The position numbers and the translations under genes are program-made. From Ovis canadensis (taxonomy: Eukaryota > Chordata > Mammalia > Artiodactyla > Bovidae), in the NCBI RefSeq assembly GCF_042477335.2, contig NC_091249.1, positions 51,940,001-52,004,000 on the forward strand: 64,000 nt of DNA, given 5' to 3'. Each line of letters opens with the position of its first letter. Within the stretch, counting starts at the first letter, position 1. The notes below the pieces were generated by a model, which was given only the letters and a program-made list of their open reading frames with translations, was not told the origin of the DNA and did no database searches. Positions 32,780 through 45,474 of this stretch are shown in pieces.

Positions 32780-34779
32780 AATGGAAGGCATCAGCACTTC
32801 TCTCCCTCTCTCTCTGCTTTTCCAGCCAGTGACCTGGGGTGGGCAGTAGCATGTGGCTTTGATTTCTAACAGAGATAAAAGCAGTGGGGAGGATGATATT
32901 TTTAGAAATCCAAGGGGCCCTAGGGACCACCTCATCTGGACATTCAACAGACGGGAGCTGAGACAGTCCAGCAAGATGCTTGGTGTTCTGGTCGGGCTCT
33001 TTGTGCTGATGCAGCTGCCATGGGCCATGGACTGCGGCTCCAGCTGGTGGTGGAGAGAGGGAGAGTGTGGCCGCTGGGTCCATTGTCAGCCCTGGATCCC
33101 CAGTTGCAGCCTGAGGCAAATGCTACTAAGGACTACTAACACCTGCTGAAAGCCCATGCTTTTCCCAGATGAAATTTCTTCTGGGGTTGCTGGGAAGGAG
33201 GAGGAGGCGGTGGGTGCCATTGCTGCCACTATTAATGTCTGACTCCCATTCGCACCAACCTGAAGCCTGTGGGTGCCACTTGAGGCAAGTTTCCTCTGCA
33301 GTGTCCCTGCCACCCCCACAAAGACTCCCCTAGGCTGCAGCTCTCACCGCCTGCTTCATCTGTTATCCTCTTCCATTGGCTTTGCATGTTCTCAAAAATC
33401 AGAGAAATTTCTCCTCTGTTGAAGACTCTGCTGTTTTCTTTGCAGTTTTGATAGAAGCTGGTGGTGTGTTGATGTGTGTGTGTGTGTTTCTGTGTGCAAG
33501 TCCCTGCATGTAAAACCTGCCCTGTCTTCACAGTGCCATCCTGCCTTCCACTGCTTAACAAGATCCTTAAGCTTGATGGGCCCAGAAAATCTCATCCTCT
33601 CCCCTTGGCCTCTTTGGAATCAACACTGGCATGCCTGCCAGACTTCGTGCCATGGAATGAGCTCTGGTCCTTAAATAGCTGATCCCAACTGGGATTCCAG
33701 CTGCAATTTACAGGTAGGACTCAGGAGGCCAGCTTAGGCACCCATGGGCTAGAGCTGAGTGGCTGGAGTTTTTGCTGCCAGCATTTTCTGTGGAGTTAAC
33801 AAACCATCAGGAGTAGAGGATGCTGAAGAGGTTTGCATCTCCACCATTTGCCTATCAGACTCTCCATTCATTCCAAAAAATGTACTGAACATTTGGTATG
33901 TGTCAAATGCTGTACTAGGCATTGGAGGAAGCGCCAGAGAGCTGGAGAAAGTCCTTACCTTCCCAGAGGTTCCATATGAACTCCACTACTGTGTTCCATG
34001 ATGGGGAAGCATCAGGAACTCTAAGAGTGTTGAACTGGAACATAGGAAGGGATCTGGGAAAAAGCTCCTTCCTACTGAGATTTGTGGAATGGGTGGGGGT
34101 GGTGCTGGCAAAGCCTGGGGGTATGGAAAGGGGAGGGCAGGGATGAAGACAGCCTGGTGGGCCCACTAACTCTTAACACAGCTATGTTCATTTTTGGGGT
34201 CCCTCTGTCTCACAGCACTTAAAGCTCCAGGAGGGCAGAGACTGTCTGTGGATCTGGCATGTGGCAGGGAGTCAGTGCTTAGAAAACATTTGAATGAATG
34301 AACTTTACAGAATTATGTTTAGATCTTGATGCTACTGGGGACTAGAGTTTAAGTGGGGGCTAACCTGGTTAGTTTTATGATTTTGGAAGATCATTTAGGC
34401 AACTGTGGGAAAACAGGAGAACGGACAGTATGTCTGAGGAGCTTCCGCTGCTCGTGACTGAAGGGGAATCAGATTAAAACCTGGTACCTGTAGATGGAGG
34501 AGGCCACCTGGAAGGAACAAAGAGCAGCTGCAAGGGGCTGAGAAGGATCCCTGGCCAACAGCAAGTGAGGATCCCAGTCCTACAACCACAAGGAACTGAA
34601 ACCTGCCAACAGCAGTAACGAACTAGGAAGAGGATCCCAAACACCAGATCACGACAGTTGGAAACTCTGATTTCACCCTTGTAAGCACTGCTCAAAGAAC
34701 CCGATCATGCCATCCTGGACTTCAAACCTGCAGGCCTGGGAGATAATAAAAGGATAAGGCACTAAGTGGTCATGAAGTG
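32780..34779. other. Intergenic stretch without recognised gene
   Basis: Holds a (TG)n-rich tract at about 33470-33490 and MIR/L2-like pieces near 32900 and 33860-33960 ('tactgaacatttggtatg'). No gene is supported. Confidence 0.45.
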
Positions 34780-34967
34780 AAGGTCACTCAGTCGTGTCCA
34801 ACTCTTTGTGGCCGCGTGGACTATACAGTCCATGGAATTCTCCAGGCCAGAATACTGGAGTGGGTAGCCTTTCCCTTCCTCAGAGTGTCTTCTCAAACCA
34901 GGGATCAAACCCAGGTCTCCTGCATTGTAGGTGGATTCTTTACCAGGTGAGCCACAAGGGAAGCCCA
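34780..34967 (-). repeat. Bov-tA SINE
   Basis: Antisense copy ('ggtcactcagtcgtgtcc' to 'agccacaagggaagccc'). Confidence 0.94.
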
Positions 34968-36007
34968 AGTGGTCATATGTTACAACAACAATAGAAAATG
35001 AACACACCAACTGCTGGATACATTCACACGTGTGAAGGGGCAGGTCGGGACAGGCCAGCAGAGAAAAGAGGCCCAGGAGGACTTGGAGTCGACGATAATC
35101 ACCCCTACCTCATCAGATTGTGGAAAGGATCGAAGGCACAGAAAGTAAGTGGATAAACGTTGGCCAGGGGAGGTGTGGCTGGAACTGCAGAGAGACCTGG
35201 GTCCTGGATGCAGGGGGAGATCTGGGAGCTGCAGAAGGGCTGCTGCCTCCAGACACCAAGCCTCTCTCAGCCGTTGATTGCATGAGACAGGATGGAGAGA
35301 GCAGCTGACATGGTCACTGCCCAAGCTCTGCTGTATCCCCTGTGCTTGGGGTCTGTCGAGTGGGCTGGTCCCAGTCCTCTCTGCCCGGGCTCACACCTCC
35401 TCTCCTTTGAGTTCACACCCACCCTCTAGAGCAGTGAGGAATTACTGAGATTGGCTATGGCTGTCTCTGGTTTATGAGCTTTTTATTGCAGTGCTCTGCT
35501 GACAGCTGGTTTCTTACTTTGCCTTTGGAGGGGGGCATGGAGGTCATGGTCTTATTGCTAGAACGTGAAAACTGGAAGCATCTTTGGGACTTATCTATTC
35601 CCTCTCCTTCAGTAACAGAGGCTTGATAAGGCTTGAGGAGGAAGGAACTTTCCCCAGACCACAAAGCAAACCAGGGGCCAGGCTTCCCTTCCTCCCTCGG
35701 TCAGTCTTTAGCTGGGCTTGGAGAGAGGTGGGATTCAGGGAGCAGCAGGTGGTCCCCTTCCTAGCCCTGTGCTCCTTTTCCTCAGCCCCCAGTATCACTG
35801 AGGAGGAGCAGAAACCCAACCATACTCAGTTTCTGTCCAGGCTTTCCTTTTCTATGCGTGGATGGAGAAATCTATTTTTTTTCTTTCTTCACGAGAGGAG
35901 GGAAGACAGGCTGAAGTGGAGCAGACTGGGGAAGAAACTGGGTTAAGAGTGTTTGGGGCTTGATAGGAAGACTTTGGGTGTCAGAGTCCTTTTGATTTAG
36001 ATGAGGA
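34968..36007. other. Intergenic stretch without recognised gene
   Basis: An antisense MIR-like piece is possible at about 35580-35700. The 120-codon frame at 35584 has no family match. Confidence 0.4.
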
Positions 36008-36200
36008 GTCAGCAAATGTTTCTGTAGAAGCTCTGCAGGCTACACAGTCTCTGTTGCAAGTGTTCAGCTCTGCTGTTAGAGGATGAAAGCAGCACAGAGA
36101 GTATGTAAACAAATGGATGTAGAGTTTAGAATAAAACTTTATTTATGGAAAAAAGGACAGTGGGCTACATTTGGTATATGGGCTGTAGCTCACTGTAGTT
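36008..36200 (+). repeat. Old interspersed repeat
   Basis: 'gagtcagcaaatgtttctg' and 'aataaaactttatttatgg' are the hallmarks of an ancient mammalian repeat also seen at 39585-40015. Confidence 0.6.
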
Positions 36201-36309
36201 CCTTGATTTGGATGATGACGATGGTGGTGGCTGGTGTCCTCACCTCCTCGTTACCATCCATAACTCCATGACTTGGAGCCCAGTAATGGAAGGTTTTAGA
36301 TACCTAAAT

Positions 36310-37350
36310 CACTTGCTGGCAACACAAAGCCATTAAAATATTTTTTAAAAAATAGAAATATTGTTTTTTTCAGTTTTTAAAAAATTTGAGTAAGTAATGT
36401 ATTCACATGGTTCAAAATTTTACCCAAAAGGTATACAGTGAAAAGTGTCCCTTCCAGCCCTATTTCAGTTACCCGTTTTACTAACCAACAGCAATGAGGC
36501 CCATTTCCTACTTCACCTCCTATAGATAGTCCATATCTTATCTATATACAAATGCTTGTCCCCTTTTTATAGAAATGATAGCATGCTATGCATAGCATTT
36601 TGCATCTTGCTTTTTTTAGTAGGAGATTTTTTCTATTACATTTTGGTATTTTTTTCAAAATAGCATTAGCAGATTATTTCATCAAATGTTTACAAGAGGT
36701 TGACATCTTCCTAATGTTGAATCATCCTATTTGCTCAGATCTTTTGTGTGTTCAGTATTTCAAATTTTCTTCATCTTTATCTTGTTAAGTGTATTCCTAG
36801 GTGTTTTAGATCCTTCTTTTATATCTGAGTGTTGTTGGCATATACAAAAGCCACCATATTGACTTCTTTTATAGTTTGGAATAGTGTCCTGGGTTTTGGG
36901 TTTTCTATGTTTTCATTTTATCTGCAGATGATGATGGTTTTATCTACTCTTTTCCTGTTTTTATACCTCTAGTTTCTTTCTCTTGTCCAACTGCTTTTGT
37001 TGTGCCTCCAAAAAAGGTTAAATAATGAACAGAAGAAGACAACTTGTGTTTCTTCTTACTTTAATGAAAGTGCTTCTGGAAGATGATTGTTTGGGGTGTT
37101 TTTTTATAAATATTTACCTTATTCTATTGATATTTTTATCAAGAGTGTTTACTAAAAATATACGTTGAACTTTATCAATTGCCTTGTTAACATGTATTGA
37201 TAAGACTTCTTTCTTATTTTGTCTATTAACATGGTACTATGTATTAACAGAGTTCCTAGTATTAAATCATCCTTGTCTTTTTGGAGTAAGCATTCCTTGT
37301 ATATTGTTAATGTACTGTCAGAGCATGTTTGCTTATGAAGTGAAATGTGG
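36310..37350 (-). repeat. Old L1 sequence
   Basis: Antisense L1 3' end and ORF2 fragments ('gtatacagtgaaaagtgtcc', 'gttaagtgtattcctagg'). Confidence 0.6.
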
Positions 37351-37357
37351 AAATAAA

Positions 37358-37545
37358 AGCGTTAGTCTTTCAGTCATGTCTGATTCTTTGCGATCCCATG
37401 GACTGTAGCCCTCCAGCCTCCCCTGTCCATGGAACTCTCCTGGCAAGAGTACTGGAGTGGGTAGACATTCCCTTCTTCAGGGGACTTTCCCGACCCAGGG
37501 ATCAAACCCAAGTCTTCTGCACTGCAGGCGAATTCTTTATTGTCT
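37358..37545 (-). repeat. Bov-tA SINE
   Basis: Antisense copy ('agtctttcagtcatgtctg' to 'ctgcactgcaggcgaattc'). Confidence 0.92.
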
Positions 37546-37869
37546 AAGCCTTAATAGCATTCTTCTATCACTACTCATAACTGACCTCATACTGTGGTTC
37601 TCTTGAGTTGGTTGTGTCAAACCTGATGCTTGAGATGACCAAGCGGAGACATGGAAGAGGCTGGGGGACCTGTGTGTCTGGAATTCATGGAAAAGGGCTG
37701 GATAGAGAGATTTGTGAGTCATTTGCATATAGGTGTTATTTTGTGTCAAGAGATCGAATGAATCTCTGAGATTCAGGAACTGAGTAGAGAGGGACAAAGA
37801 GGGGAAGAGGATTGAGCCTTGGGGTGCTTCAGCATTTTGAGATTCAGCCTCTGCCAGGGAACCAGCAAA

Positions 37870-38282
37870 AGAAATGGAAAATTGTTTGGCAATAAAGAGG
37901 AATGAGGTACTGACACACACTATCCTATGGATGAACACTGAAAAGATAATGCTAAATGAGAGAGGCCGGATGCAAAAAGCCACTTGTTATATGATTCCAT
38001 TTATATAAAATGTCCAGAATATGCGAATCTATAGAGACAGAAAGTAGGTTAGTGGTTGTGGGGGCTAGGGGAGAGTGAGGATGGTAAAGGTAAAGGGTTA
38101 AAGGGTAAGGGTAAAGGGTAAAGGGTGAGGACCGTAAAGGGTTCTTTTCTAGGTGATGAAAGCGTGCTAACCTGAGAGTATAGTGACCATTGCCCCACTC
38201 TGTGAATATGCTAAAACCATTGACTTGTCCACCGTAAGTGGGTGGACTTTATGATATGTAATTATATCTCAATAAAAAATGT
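37870..38282 (+). repeat. L1 3' end with internal GGTAAA expansion
   Basis: Sense old L1 tail ('atgattccatttatataaa', 'gacagaaagtaggttagtgg', ending in 'ctcaataaaaaa'). At 38082-38142 a local array of GGTAAA/GGGTAA units replaces the usual sequence. Confidence 0.75.
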
Positions 38283-39384
38283 AGGGGAAAAAATGAAACT
38301 GAGAGGTGGCTAGCAGGTAGAAGGAAAATCTGGTGTTTGGCATGAGGATGCCAACCCCATCATGGGTCAAGGCTCAAAGCCCCACCAGTGGGAGGCTAGT
38401 TCTCACCTTTTTGGCTAAATGGAGGAACATTAATTGGGGCTAAGACACTTGTTGGCAATAAGTTCAATTCTAGGCCATCGTTCTTCATTGCTAGAAGGAG
38501 TTCTGACCTACCAGTTAAAGGGAAGGTGAATTTTAGAAGAAACACTTCCCTAGCAGGAAAAGATTTACTGGCAGGAAGTGACAAAGGAAGACTGGCGGGC
38601 CCTGAGCTAGAGCCTAGACTGGCCTAACATGAGCTGGTGGCCAGACTGGCACTGGCTGGGGAGACAGCATGACTGGAGCTGGTTCTAGAAGAGCAGACGC
38701 CGTTAGGACTGGGCAAGATTGGTACGGGTGTCCCCGGGAGGACGAGGCTCTGCTGAGACAAGGAGCAGCCAGGACTGTCATGTCAGAATTGATGAGATTT
38801 TTGTCATGGAGCTAGAGGGGAAAGGAAGGACATGGCCCTGGAAATCCGGCCCATGTCTCACTAGGCCAGTCTAAAGTATTTGTTGAGACCCTTGTGTGTG
38901 CCGAGGGCTGGCTTGGATTGGGCCCGGAATTGGTCCTCGCCTGGAAGAACCACAGCTGTGCGCAAGCCAGCTCACCTCTCAGGCATGGCGGAAGTCAGGC
39001 CTGCAGAGGGGCAGAGCTGTGAGCCAAAGGGCACTGCTGGGGCTTCAGGGGTGTTATCTTGGAGGAAACAGAATTTGGTGAGGGAGAAGGAGGCTCTTCT
39101 AGGTAGACAGAGGTTTGTGCCACCAGAGTGATTCAAAAGCCAGCAAAATGGGGCTTTTGCCAGTGGAGGTAGAGACTGCTGAGGATGCTGGGAGAAGGGG
39201 ACGGGTGCAGTTGTCATCTGGGTGATGTACTGAGTGAGGTGAGGAGGGGTTTGGTACACAGGTGTTGTGCCTGGAGATGTGAAGACTGGACTGGAAGAGA
39301 CTGGAGGGCCGGAAACAAGTGAATGAGCGACCTGCTCTGTGGCTGGCAATGGGTTTGTTTTCACCCTCTTTACACCCACTTGAG
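38283..39384. other. Intergenic stretch without recognised gene
   Basis: Moderately GC-rich, no repeat or gene recognised; overlapping frames near 38900-39370 are unsupported. Confidence 0.45.
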
Positions 39385-39535
39385 TGCTGACTTGATTTTC
39401 AAATGAAGAAAATGGAGGCCCCCAAAGGGGAAATGAATTGTTCTAAATCCCAGAGTTGGGATGCAGGGGAGCTGGGATTTGAGCTGGGCCTTTTGATTTC
39501 AAAGCCAGATCTGTAGCTCCTGTATTAGAGTCTAG
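39385..39535 (-). repeat. MIR-like fragment
   Basis: 'atgaagaaaatggaggccc' and 'gggatttgagctgggcc' match the MIR antisense order. Confidence 0.6.
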
Positions 39536-39584
39536 GGAGTAGGGGAATGGCCTAGGATAGAACTGGGGAAGCATTTCCCTGTAT

Positions 39585-40015
39585 AGGATCAGATAGTAAA
39601 TATTTTCTGCTGTGTGGGCCAAGAGGAAAATTTAGAGGGTATTATGTAGATAAGTAAAAATATAAGAAGAGATGAAGCATATTTCTGTACATTTTTATTG
39701 ACATAATTTAAAACATTACTTATAAATACTAACTTTGGGTTTCATAGAGTTTGTGTCATGAAGTATTATTCTTCTGATTTTTTTCATTCATTTAAAAATA
39801 TTAAAAAATCACTCCTGAGAATTCTCTGGTGGCCCAGTGCTTAGAACTCCGTGCTTCCATTGCAGGGGACCTAGGTTCTGTCCCTGGTCAGGGAACTAAG
39901 ATTCCACAAGATTCAAGGTGTGCCCCCACCACCCTCCAAAAATCACTTTTTGTTCAAAGGTCATACAAAGTCAGACAGTAAGCCAGCCGGATCTAGGTTT
40001 GCCAACCCCTGGTCT
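39585..40015 (+). repeat. Old interspersed repeat split by a CHR SINE
   Basis: 'atcagatagtaaatattttc' to 'ggtttgccaacccctgg', same family as 36008-36200. A sense CHR-type SINE at 39815-39925 ('gaattctctggtggcccag') interrupts it. Confidence 0.65.
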
Positions 40016-41321
40016 AGGTCTGTGCTGTCTAGCATAGTGGCCCCTGGCCCCATGCGGCTACTGAACACCTGAAAAGCATGTAGTCTGGACTAAGATGCAC
40101 TGTGAGTGTAAATATACACTGGATTTCAGGCAATCTAAAAAAAACAAGCAAAATACCTCAATAATTTTCTATGCTAATTACATATTAAAATTATAATATT
40201 TTGTGTAGATTAGTCTACATCAAATATATTATTAAAATTAGTTTCACCTCTTTCTTTTTTTTACTATTTTGCTAATTTTGTAATAGTCTTTTAATGTGGC
40301 TATTAGAAAATGTTAAATTGTCCCTGCTTTTGCCTTCGTGGTATGCGTCATGCTTCTGTAGTGTAGTGCTGCTCAAAGAGTGAGACTGGGGAGAGCAGGG
40401 TGAGACGGCCCCTCCGTCCACTTGTGTTGAGGGAAGTGAGAGGAGGCATTCAGGAGTGGTGTGTGGGGCCGTGTGGGGACTTGGTTTTCATTAAGGAGAG
40501 CTGGAAGGCCAGGGTGAAATGGAGATGCAGACCAAGGAGGCTTCTGCAGGCCTAGGTTGGCAGTGGTCAGGGGGCTGCAGTGGGATTGAGCAGTGAGATT
40601 GAGTTGTTCAGGGGGCAGCCATGAGAAGTTGGAGGGCAAGACAGCTTCTGAGATGCAAGAGGTTCCCAAGCAGTCAGCCAGGTGAGGGAGTGTGGAATGA
40701 GGACCTTACCTTGAGGAGCTTCCATCCCTCAGATCCCCTGGATCAGGAGACAGTATGCACTTATGTTCTGTTCTGAGCCTAGATGGTGTTCCCTGCTTGG
40801 AGAAGTGGTTTGGCCAGTTCACTGGCAGAATGTGGAAACAGAATATTAAGTGGCAGCATCTACCCCCCAATCCTTGCTTTTCACATCAGGAGAGTCTCGT
40901 GGCTAGAGATCATTCCTCTTTCCTCAGCCCCCTCCGCCCAGCATTGGCAGTCCTGCCCGCACTGGCCTGGTGCTGGGGGCAGGCATGACGGTCAGAGCTG
41001 TGGCTCCAGGCACTCGGTGGTCGCACCCAGGAGCTAGCTTTGCCAGGACCTCTAGGAGGAGAAGAGGGTGGGAGGTGCCAAGGAGATGGTACCTGTGTGT
41101 GCATTCCTGTTTCTTAGCTTGTAGGAGAAAGGTGGGGTTTCCCTGTTCATATCTGTGGCCCCTTATACTCAGCACTTGAGGTGGCAGGATGAAATCCTCA
41201 GCACGCCTCCGGTCTCTTGTCTCCCAAGTGCTCAGAGCTTGGAGGGTGCCAGAGGAGCTGAGAGAACACGGCACACAGAGGCCTGGCTTCTAGGCCTGAT
41301 GTCACTGGACATATTACTCCC
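40016..41321. other. Intergenic stretch without recognised gene
   Basis: 40030-40350 is AT-rich, probably a further old repeat. 40370-41321 is unique and GC-richer with only shadow frames. Confidence 0.4.
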
Positions 41322-41685
41322 TGCTACAGACTGAATATTTGTGCTCCCCACCAAATTCATATCTTGGAATCCTAACACTGCCCCTCTGCCTCTCCCCAAG
41401 GTGATGGTGTTAAGATGTAGGGCCTGGGAGGTGATTAGATCATGAGGGTAGAACTACCTAGAATGGGATTAGTGCCCTTATAAAAGAGACCCCACAGGGC
41501 TCTCTTATCCCTTCTGCCAGTTGAGAAAGGAGTAAGAGGGAGAAGACAGCCATCTGAGAGCCAGGAAGCGGGTTTTGCCAGACATCCTGTCTGTTGGTGC
41601 TTCATCTTGGACTTCTCAGCCTCCAGAACCAAGAGAAATACATTCTGTTATTTATAGGTCATGTAGTCTATTGTTCTTCAGTTTC
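41322..41685 (+). mobile_element. MLT1/MST-type LTR, left part
   Basis: 'gctacagactgaatatttg', 'gggattagtgcccttataaa' and 'cttggacttctcagcctcc' identify a solo mammalian ERVL-MaLR LTR. Its last about 30 bp reappear at 43557-43585, beyond the BovB copies. Confidence 0.82.
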
Positions 41686-41689
41686 TCAG

Positions 41690-42640
41690 TTCAGTTCAGT
41701 TGCTCAGTCGTGTCCGACTCTGCGACCCCATGAATCGCAGCACACCAGGCCTCCCTGTCCATCACCAACTCCCGGAGTTCGCTCAGACTCACGTCCATCG
41801 AGTCAGTGATGCCATCCAGCCATCTCAGCCTCTGTCGTCCCCTTCTCCTCCTGCCCCCAATCCCTCCCAGCATCAGAGTCTTTTCCAATGAGTCAACTCT
41901 TCGCATGAGGTGGCCAAAGTACTGGAGTTTCAGCTTTAGCATTATTTCTTCCAAAGAACACCTAGGACTGATCTCCTTTAGAATGGACTGGTTGGATCTC
42001 CTTGCAGTCCAAGGGACCCTCAAGAGTCTTCTCCAATATCACAGTTCAAAAGCATCAGTTCTTCAGCACTCAGCCTTCTTCACAGTCCAACTCTAATATC
42101 CATATATGACTGCTGGAAAAACCATAGCCTTGACTAGACGGACCTTTGTTGGCAAAGTAATGTCTCTGTTTTTGAATTTGCTTTCTAGGTTGGTCATAAC
42201 TCTCCTTCCAAGGAGTAACCGTCTTTTAATTTCATGACTGCAGACACCATCTGCAGTGATTTTGGAGCCCCCAAAAATAAAGTCTGACACTGTTTCCACT
42301 GTTTCCCCATCTATTTCCTATGAAGTGATGGGACCAGATGCCATGATCTTCGTTTTCTGAATGTTGAGCTTTAAGCCAACTTTTTCACTCTCCTCTTTCA
42401 CTTTCATCAAGAGGCTTTAGTTCCTCTTCACTTTCTGCCATAAGGGTGGTGTCATCTGCATATCTGAGGTTATTGATATTTCTCCTGGCAATCTTGATTC
42501 CAGCTTGTGCTTCTTCCAGCCCAGCGTTTCTCATGATGTACTCTGCATAGAAGTTAAATAAGCAGGGTGACAATACACAGCCTTGATGTACTCCTTTTCC
42601 TATTTGGAACCAGTCTGTTGTTCCATGTCCAGTTCTAACT
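41690..42640 (-). mobile_element. BovB copy 1 (3' portion with RT-domain remnant)
   Basis: Antisense BovB. Minus-strand frames give [40 protein letters not shown] and, upstream, LSPCLFNFYAEYIMRNAGLE and NNLRYADDTTLMAESEEELK. The YADD is the reverse transcriptase catalytic motif. It is 5'-truncated and frameshifted, hence inactive. It joins copy 2 directly at about 42640. Confidence 0.95.
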
Positions 42641-43556
42641 GTTGCTTGCTCAGTTGTGTTCAACTCTTTGCAGTCCCACGGACTGCAGCACACCAGGCTT
42701 CCCTGTCCTACACCATTTCCTGGAGCTTGCTCAAACTCATGACCATTGAGCTGATGATGCCACCCAACCATCTCATCCTCTGTCATCCCATTCTCCTGCC
42801 TTCAACCTTTCCCAGCATCAGGGTCTTTTCCAACGAGTCAGCTCTTTGCATTAGTTGGCCCAAGTATTGGAGCTTCAGCTTCAGCATCAGTCCTTCCAGT
42901 GAATATTTAGGGTTGATTTATTTTGACTGGTTTGAGCTCATTGCAGTCCAAGGGACTCTCAAGAATCTTCTCCAACACTACAGTTCAAAAGCATCAGCTC
43001 TTTGATGCTCAGCCTTCTTTATGGTCTAATACTCTCATCCGTACATGACTACTTGAAAAACCATAGCTTTGATTATACGGACTTTTGTTGGCAAAGTGCT
43101 ATCTCTGCTTTTTAAAATACACTGTATAGGTTTGTCATAGCTTTTCTTTCAAGGAGCAAATGCCTTTTAATTGCATAGCTGCAGTCACCATCCACAGTGA
43201 TTTTGGAGCCCAAGAAAATAAACTCTCTTACTGTTTCCATTGTTTCCCCATCTGTTTGCCATGAAGTGATGGGACTGGATGCAGTGATCTTCGTTTTTTG
43301 AATGTTGAGTTTAAGCCAGCTTTTTCACACTCCTCTTCCACCTTCATCAAGAGGCTCTTTAGTTCCTCTTCACTTTCTGCCATTAGGGTAGTGTCATCTG
43401 CATGTCTGAGATTATTGCTATTTCTCTCGGCAATCTTGATTCCAGCTTGTGTTTCATCCAGCCCAGCATTTCACATGATATACTCTGCATATAAGTTAAA
43501 TAAGCAGAGTGACAATATACAGCCTTGATGTACTCCTTTCCCAATTTTGAACCAGT
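42641..43556 (-). mobile_element. BovB copy 2, head to tail with copy 1
   Basis: A second, visibly more diverged BovB 3' portion in the same orientation ('gctcagttgtgttcaactc' to 'cccaattttgaaccag'). It covers nearly the same part of the element as copy 1. No intact frame. Confidence 0.92.
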
Positions 43557-43585
43557 TTGCTATAGCAGCTTGAATGGACTAAGAG
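43557..43585 (+). mobile_element. MLT1/MST-type LTR, right end
   Basis: 'tatagcagcttgaatggact' completes the LTR begun at 41322. Confidence 0.75.
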
Positions 43586-44529
43586 AGTCTCCCTTCCCTG
43601 ACCTTTCGTTTTCTTCCCTGGTGATGAGTGATTTGGACTTCATCTTTGAAACGGGTCATCTCCTGATCCTTTCCTAGCCATTAGGGACTGATGTACTAGA
43701 AGAAATGGACAAACAGACTGTGCTGCGGGAGGCGGGCATAGGAAGGGAGCGAGGGGGTCATCACCTGTGGTGGGATGGTTTTCTCCTTGAGAGAGGCAGA
43801 CAGTGCTCGCCCTCTGCCTTCCTTGTCAGGCCTGGCATTCGAGGCCCTCCACCTGGTGGTTCTGGTCCAACTTTCCATCCTTACTTCCCATCTCACCCCT
43901 ATGCGTGGAGTCAGGATTATAGTCACATACCCTCCTTAATGTCTCTCCTCACCGCCTCCTTTCATGGACCATTGCCATCACAGAACTCACTGGCTTCCTG
44001 TTTCCTGTAGATAAATGAAACCCTTTGTCATGGCTTGTAAAACTGCCGAGCACCACAGTCTCAACTCCTCTCTGTCACGTAGGGCTACTTGCAGTTCTCT
44101 AAACAGTCTGCTTTCTCAGGTGCTGAGCCTTTGCTCAGCCGGGCTCCTCTGCCTTGCACCCCTTCTCCCCGATCCCTGTCTGAAGAAGCCCCATTCAGTC
44201 TCCATGGCACAGCCCAGCATCTGCTCCTGTGAAAGCCTTGTCCTTCCCGCCGGCTTCCTGGGCTTGGTTCCTTTCTCTCCTGTGCGTCCCTGATGCGGTG
44301 TTCATCTTACCACGCAGAAAGTAGACTTGCTCCCAGCACAGGGCAGGGGCGGCCTCTGATAGTTGCGGCACTTGGTGACGGTGCCTGAAAGGCAGGCTGA
44401 CCGACGGAAAGCTTTCCTCTAGTCTCCAGTCACTGTCTCTAATGTGCAGTTGTGGAAGCCTAGTGTGAAAAACTGGGCACCCATTCTGTACTTGCCTTCC
44501 CTGTGCAAGTACCTCGGCTTATTTCTCAG
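43586..44529. other. Intergenic stretch without recognised gene
   Basis: Unique sequence with short frames on both strands. Nothing assignable. Confidence 0.45.
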
Positions 44530-44850
44530 TGCCCTTTGCAGTCACGCAAGGCCACAAGCAGAGTTCCAGCCAATGGAGAGTGAGTGAGAGCCACAGGTGC
44601 CACTTCCAGGCCTGGGCCATCAAGCTTCACACCAGTTCCTCTCTGTGTGTTTCCTTCTGCCAGCTGCTTGTGATGACAAGGCCTGAGGGGCTGGTGGAGC
44701 CATAAGATGGAAGGGGCACTGGTCCCTAAATGATCCTGTGGAAGAGAGCCGCTTCTCTAGTTTGAATACCACCTGGGACTGTTATCTGTAAGAAAATCTT
44801 CCATGGCGTTTCGATATATTTGGTACACAGGGTATCCTGCCCTGACTGAT
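44530..44850 (+). repeat. Old interspersed repeat (sense copy)
   Basis: 'cacttccaggcctgggccat' and 'ccataagatggaaggggc' are typical of an ancient mammalian repeat. 44697-44796 is an inverted copy of 45505-45604. Confidence 0.65.
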
Positions 44851-45474
44851 ATTCCCACAGTGCAAACCTTAGTGAAGGTGACAGTCATAAAGGCACATTG
44901 GGGTCCAGGTGATGGATTGGATAGGGAAGGAGTGGGGAAAGGGGCATCAAGGCTGGTCCAGCCAGGTTCCTGGCTTGCACAGGTGGGTGGCAGAGGCATT
45001 CTTTGCGGCCAAGAGCACTGGCAGAGGGTCTGGGCTCAGGGGAACAGACATGCTGAAATGGAGTGGCCTTGGGGACATTTCAGGAGAGATGTTGAGAGAT
45101 AGTGAATCATGTGGGTTTACAGTTCAAAAAACAGATCTGTCCTGAGGGGCACGTTGATGGCAATTGAAGCCCAAGATGTTAGTAAATGAATGAATATATG
45201 AATTGTTATGTAATCAAATACTACAGTTCAAATGGAGAGACCCCTGGGGCCACCCTGACTTAGTGGCAGGGATAAACCACACACACACAAAAGCCTCCAA
45301 GGCTGCTCTGATGAGTAGGTGTTGCTGCCTTTCAGAGGGGAGATGGGTGTTTCCTGGTTTCATAGGTTTTCCCTGACGTGGTCAGCAGCACTGTGTCCTG
45401 AATCCATCCCTATCTAATGGTCTGTGCTCAGAAAACTGTAAAAAGTGAGACTCTAGCCACGGGGGCCTCGATTT

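Noticed and set aside
37537-37983. 148-codon antisense frame
   Set aside because: Overlaps an L1 tail and the edge of a Bov-tA; no protein family match.
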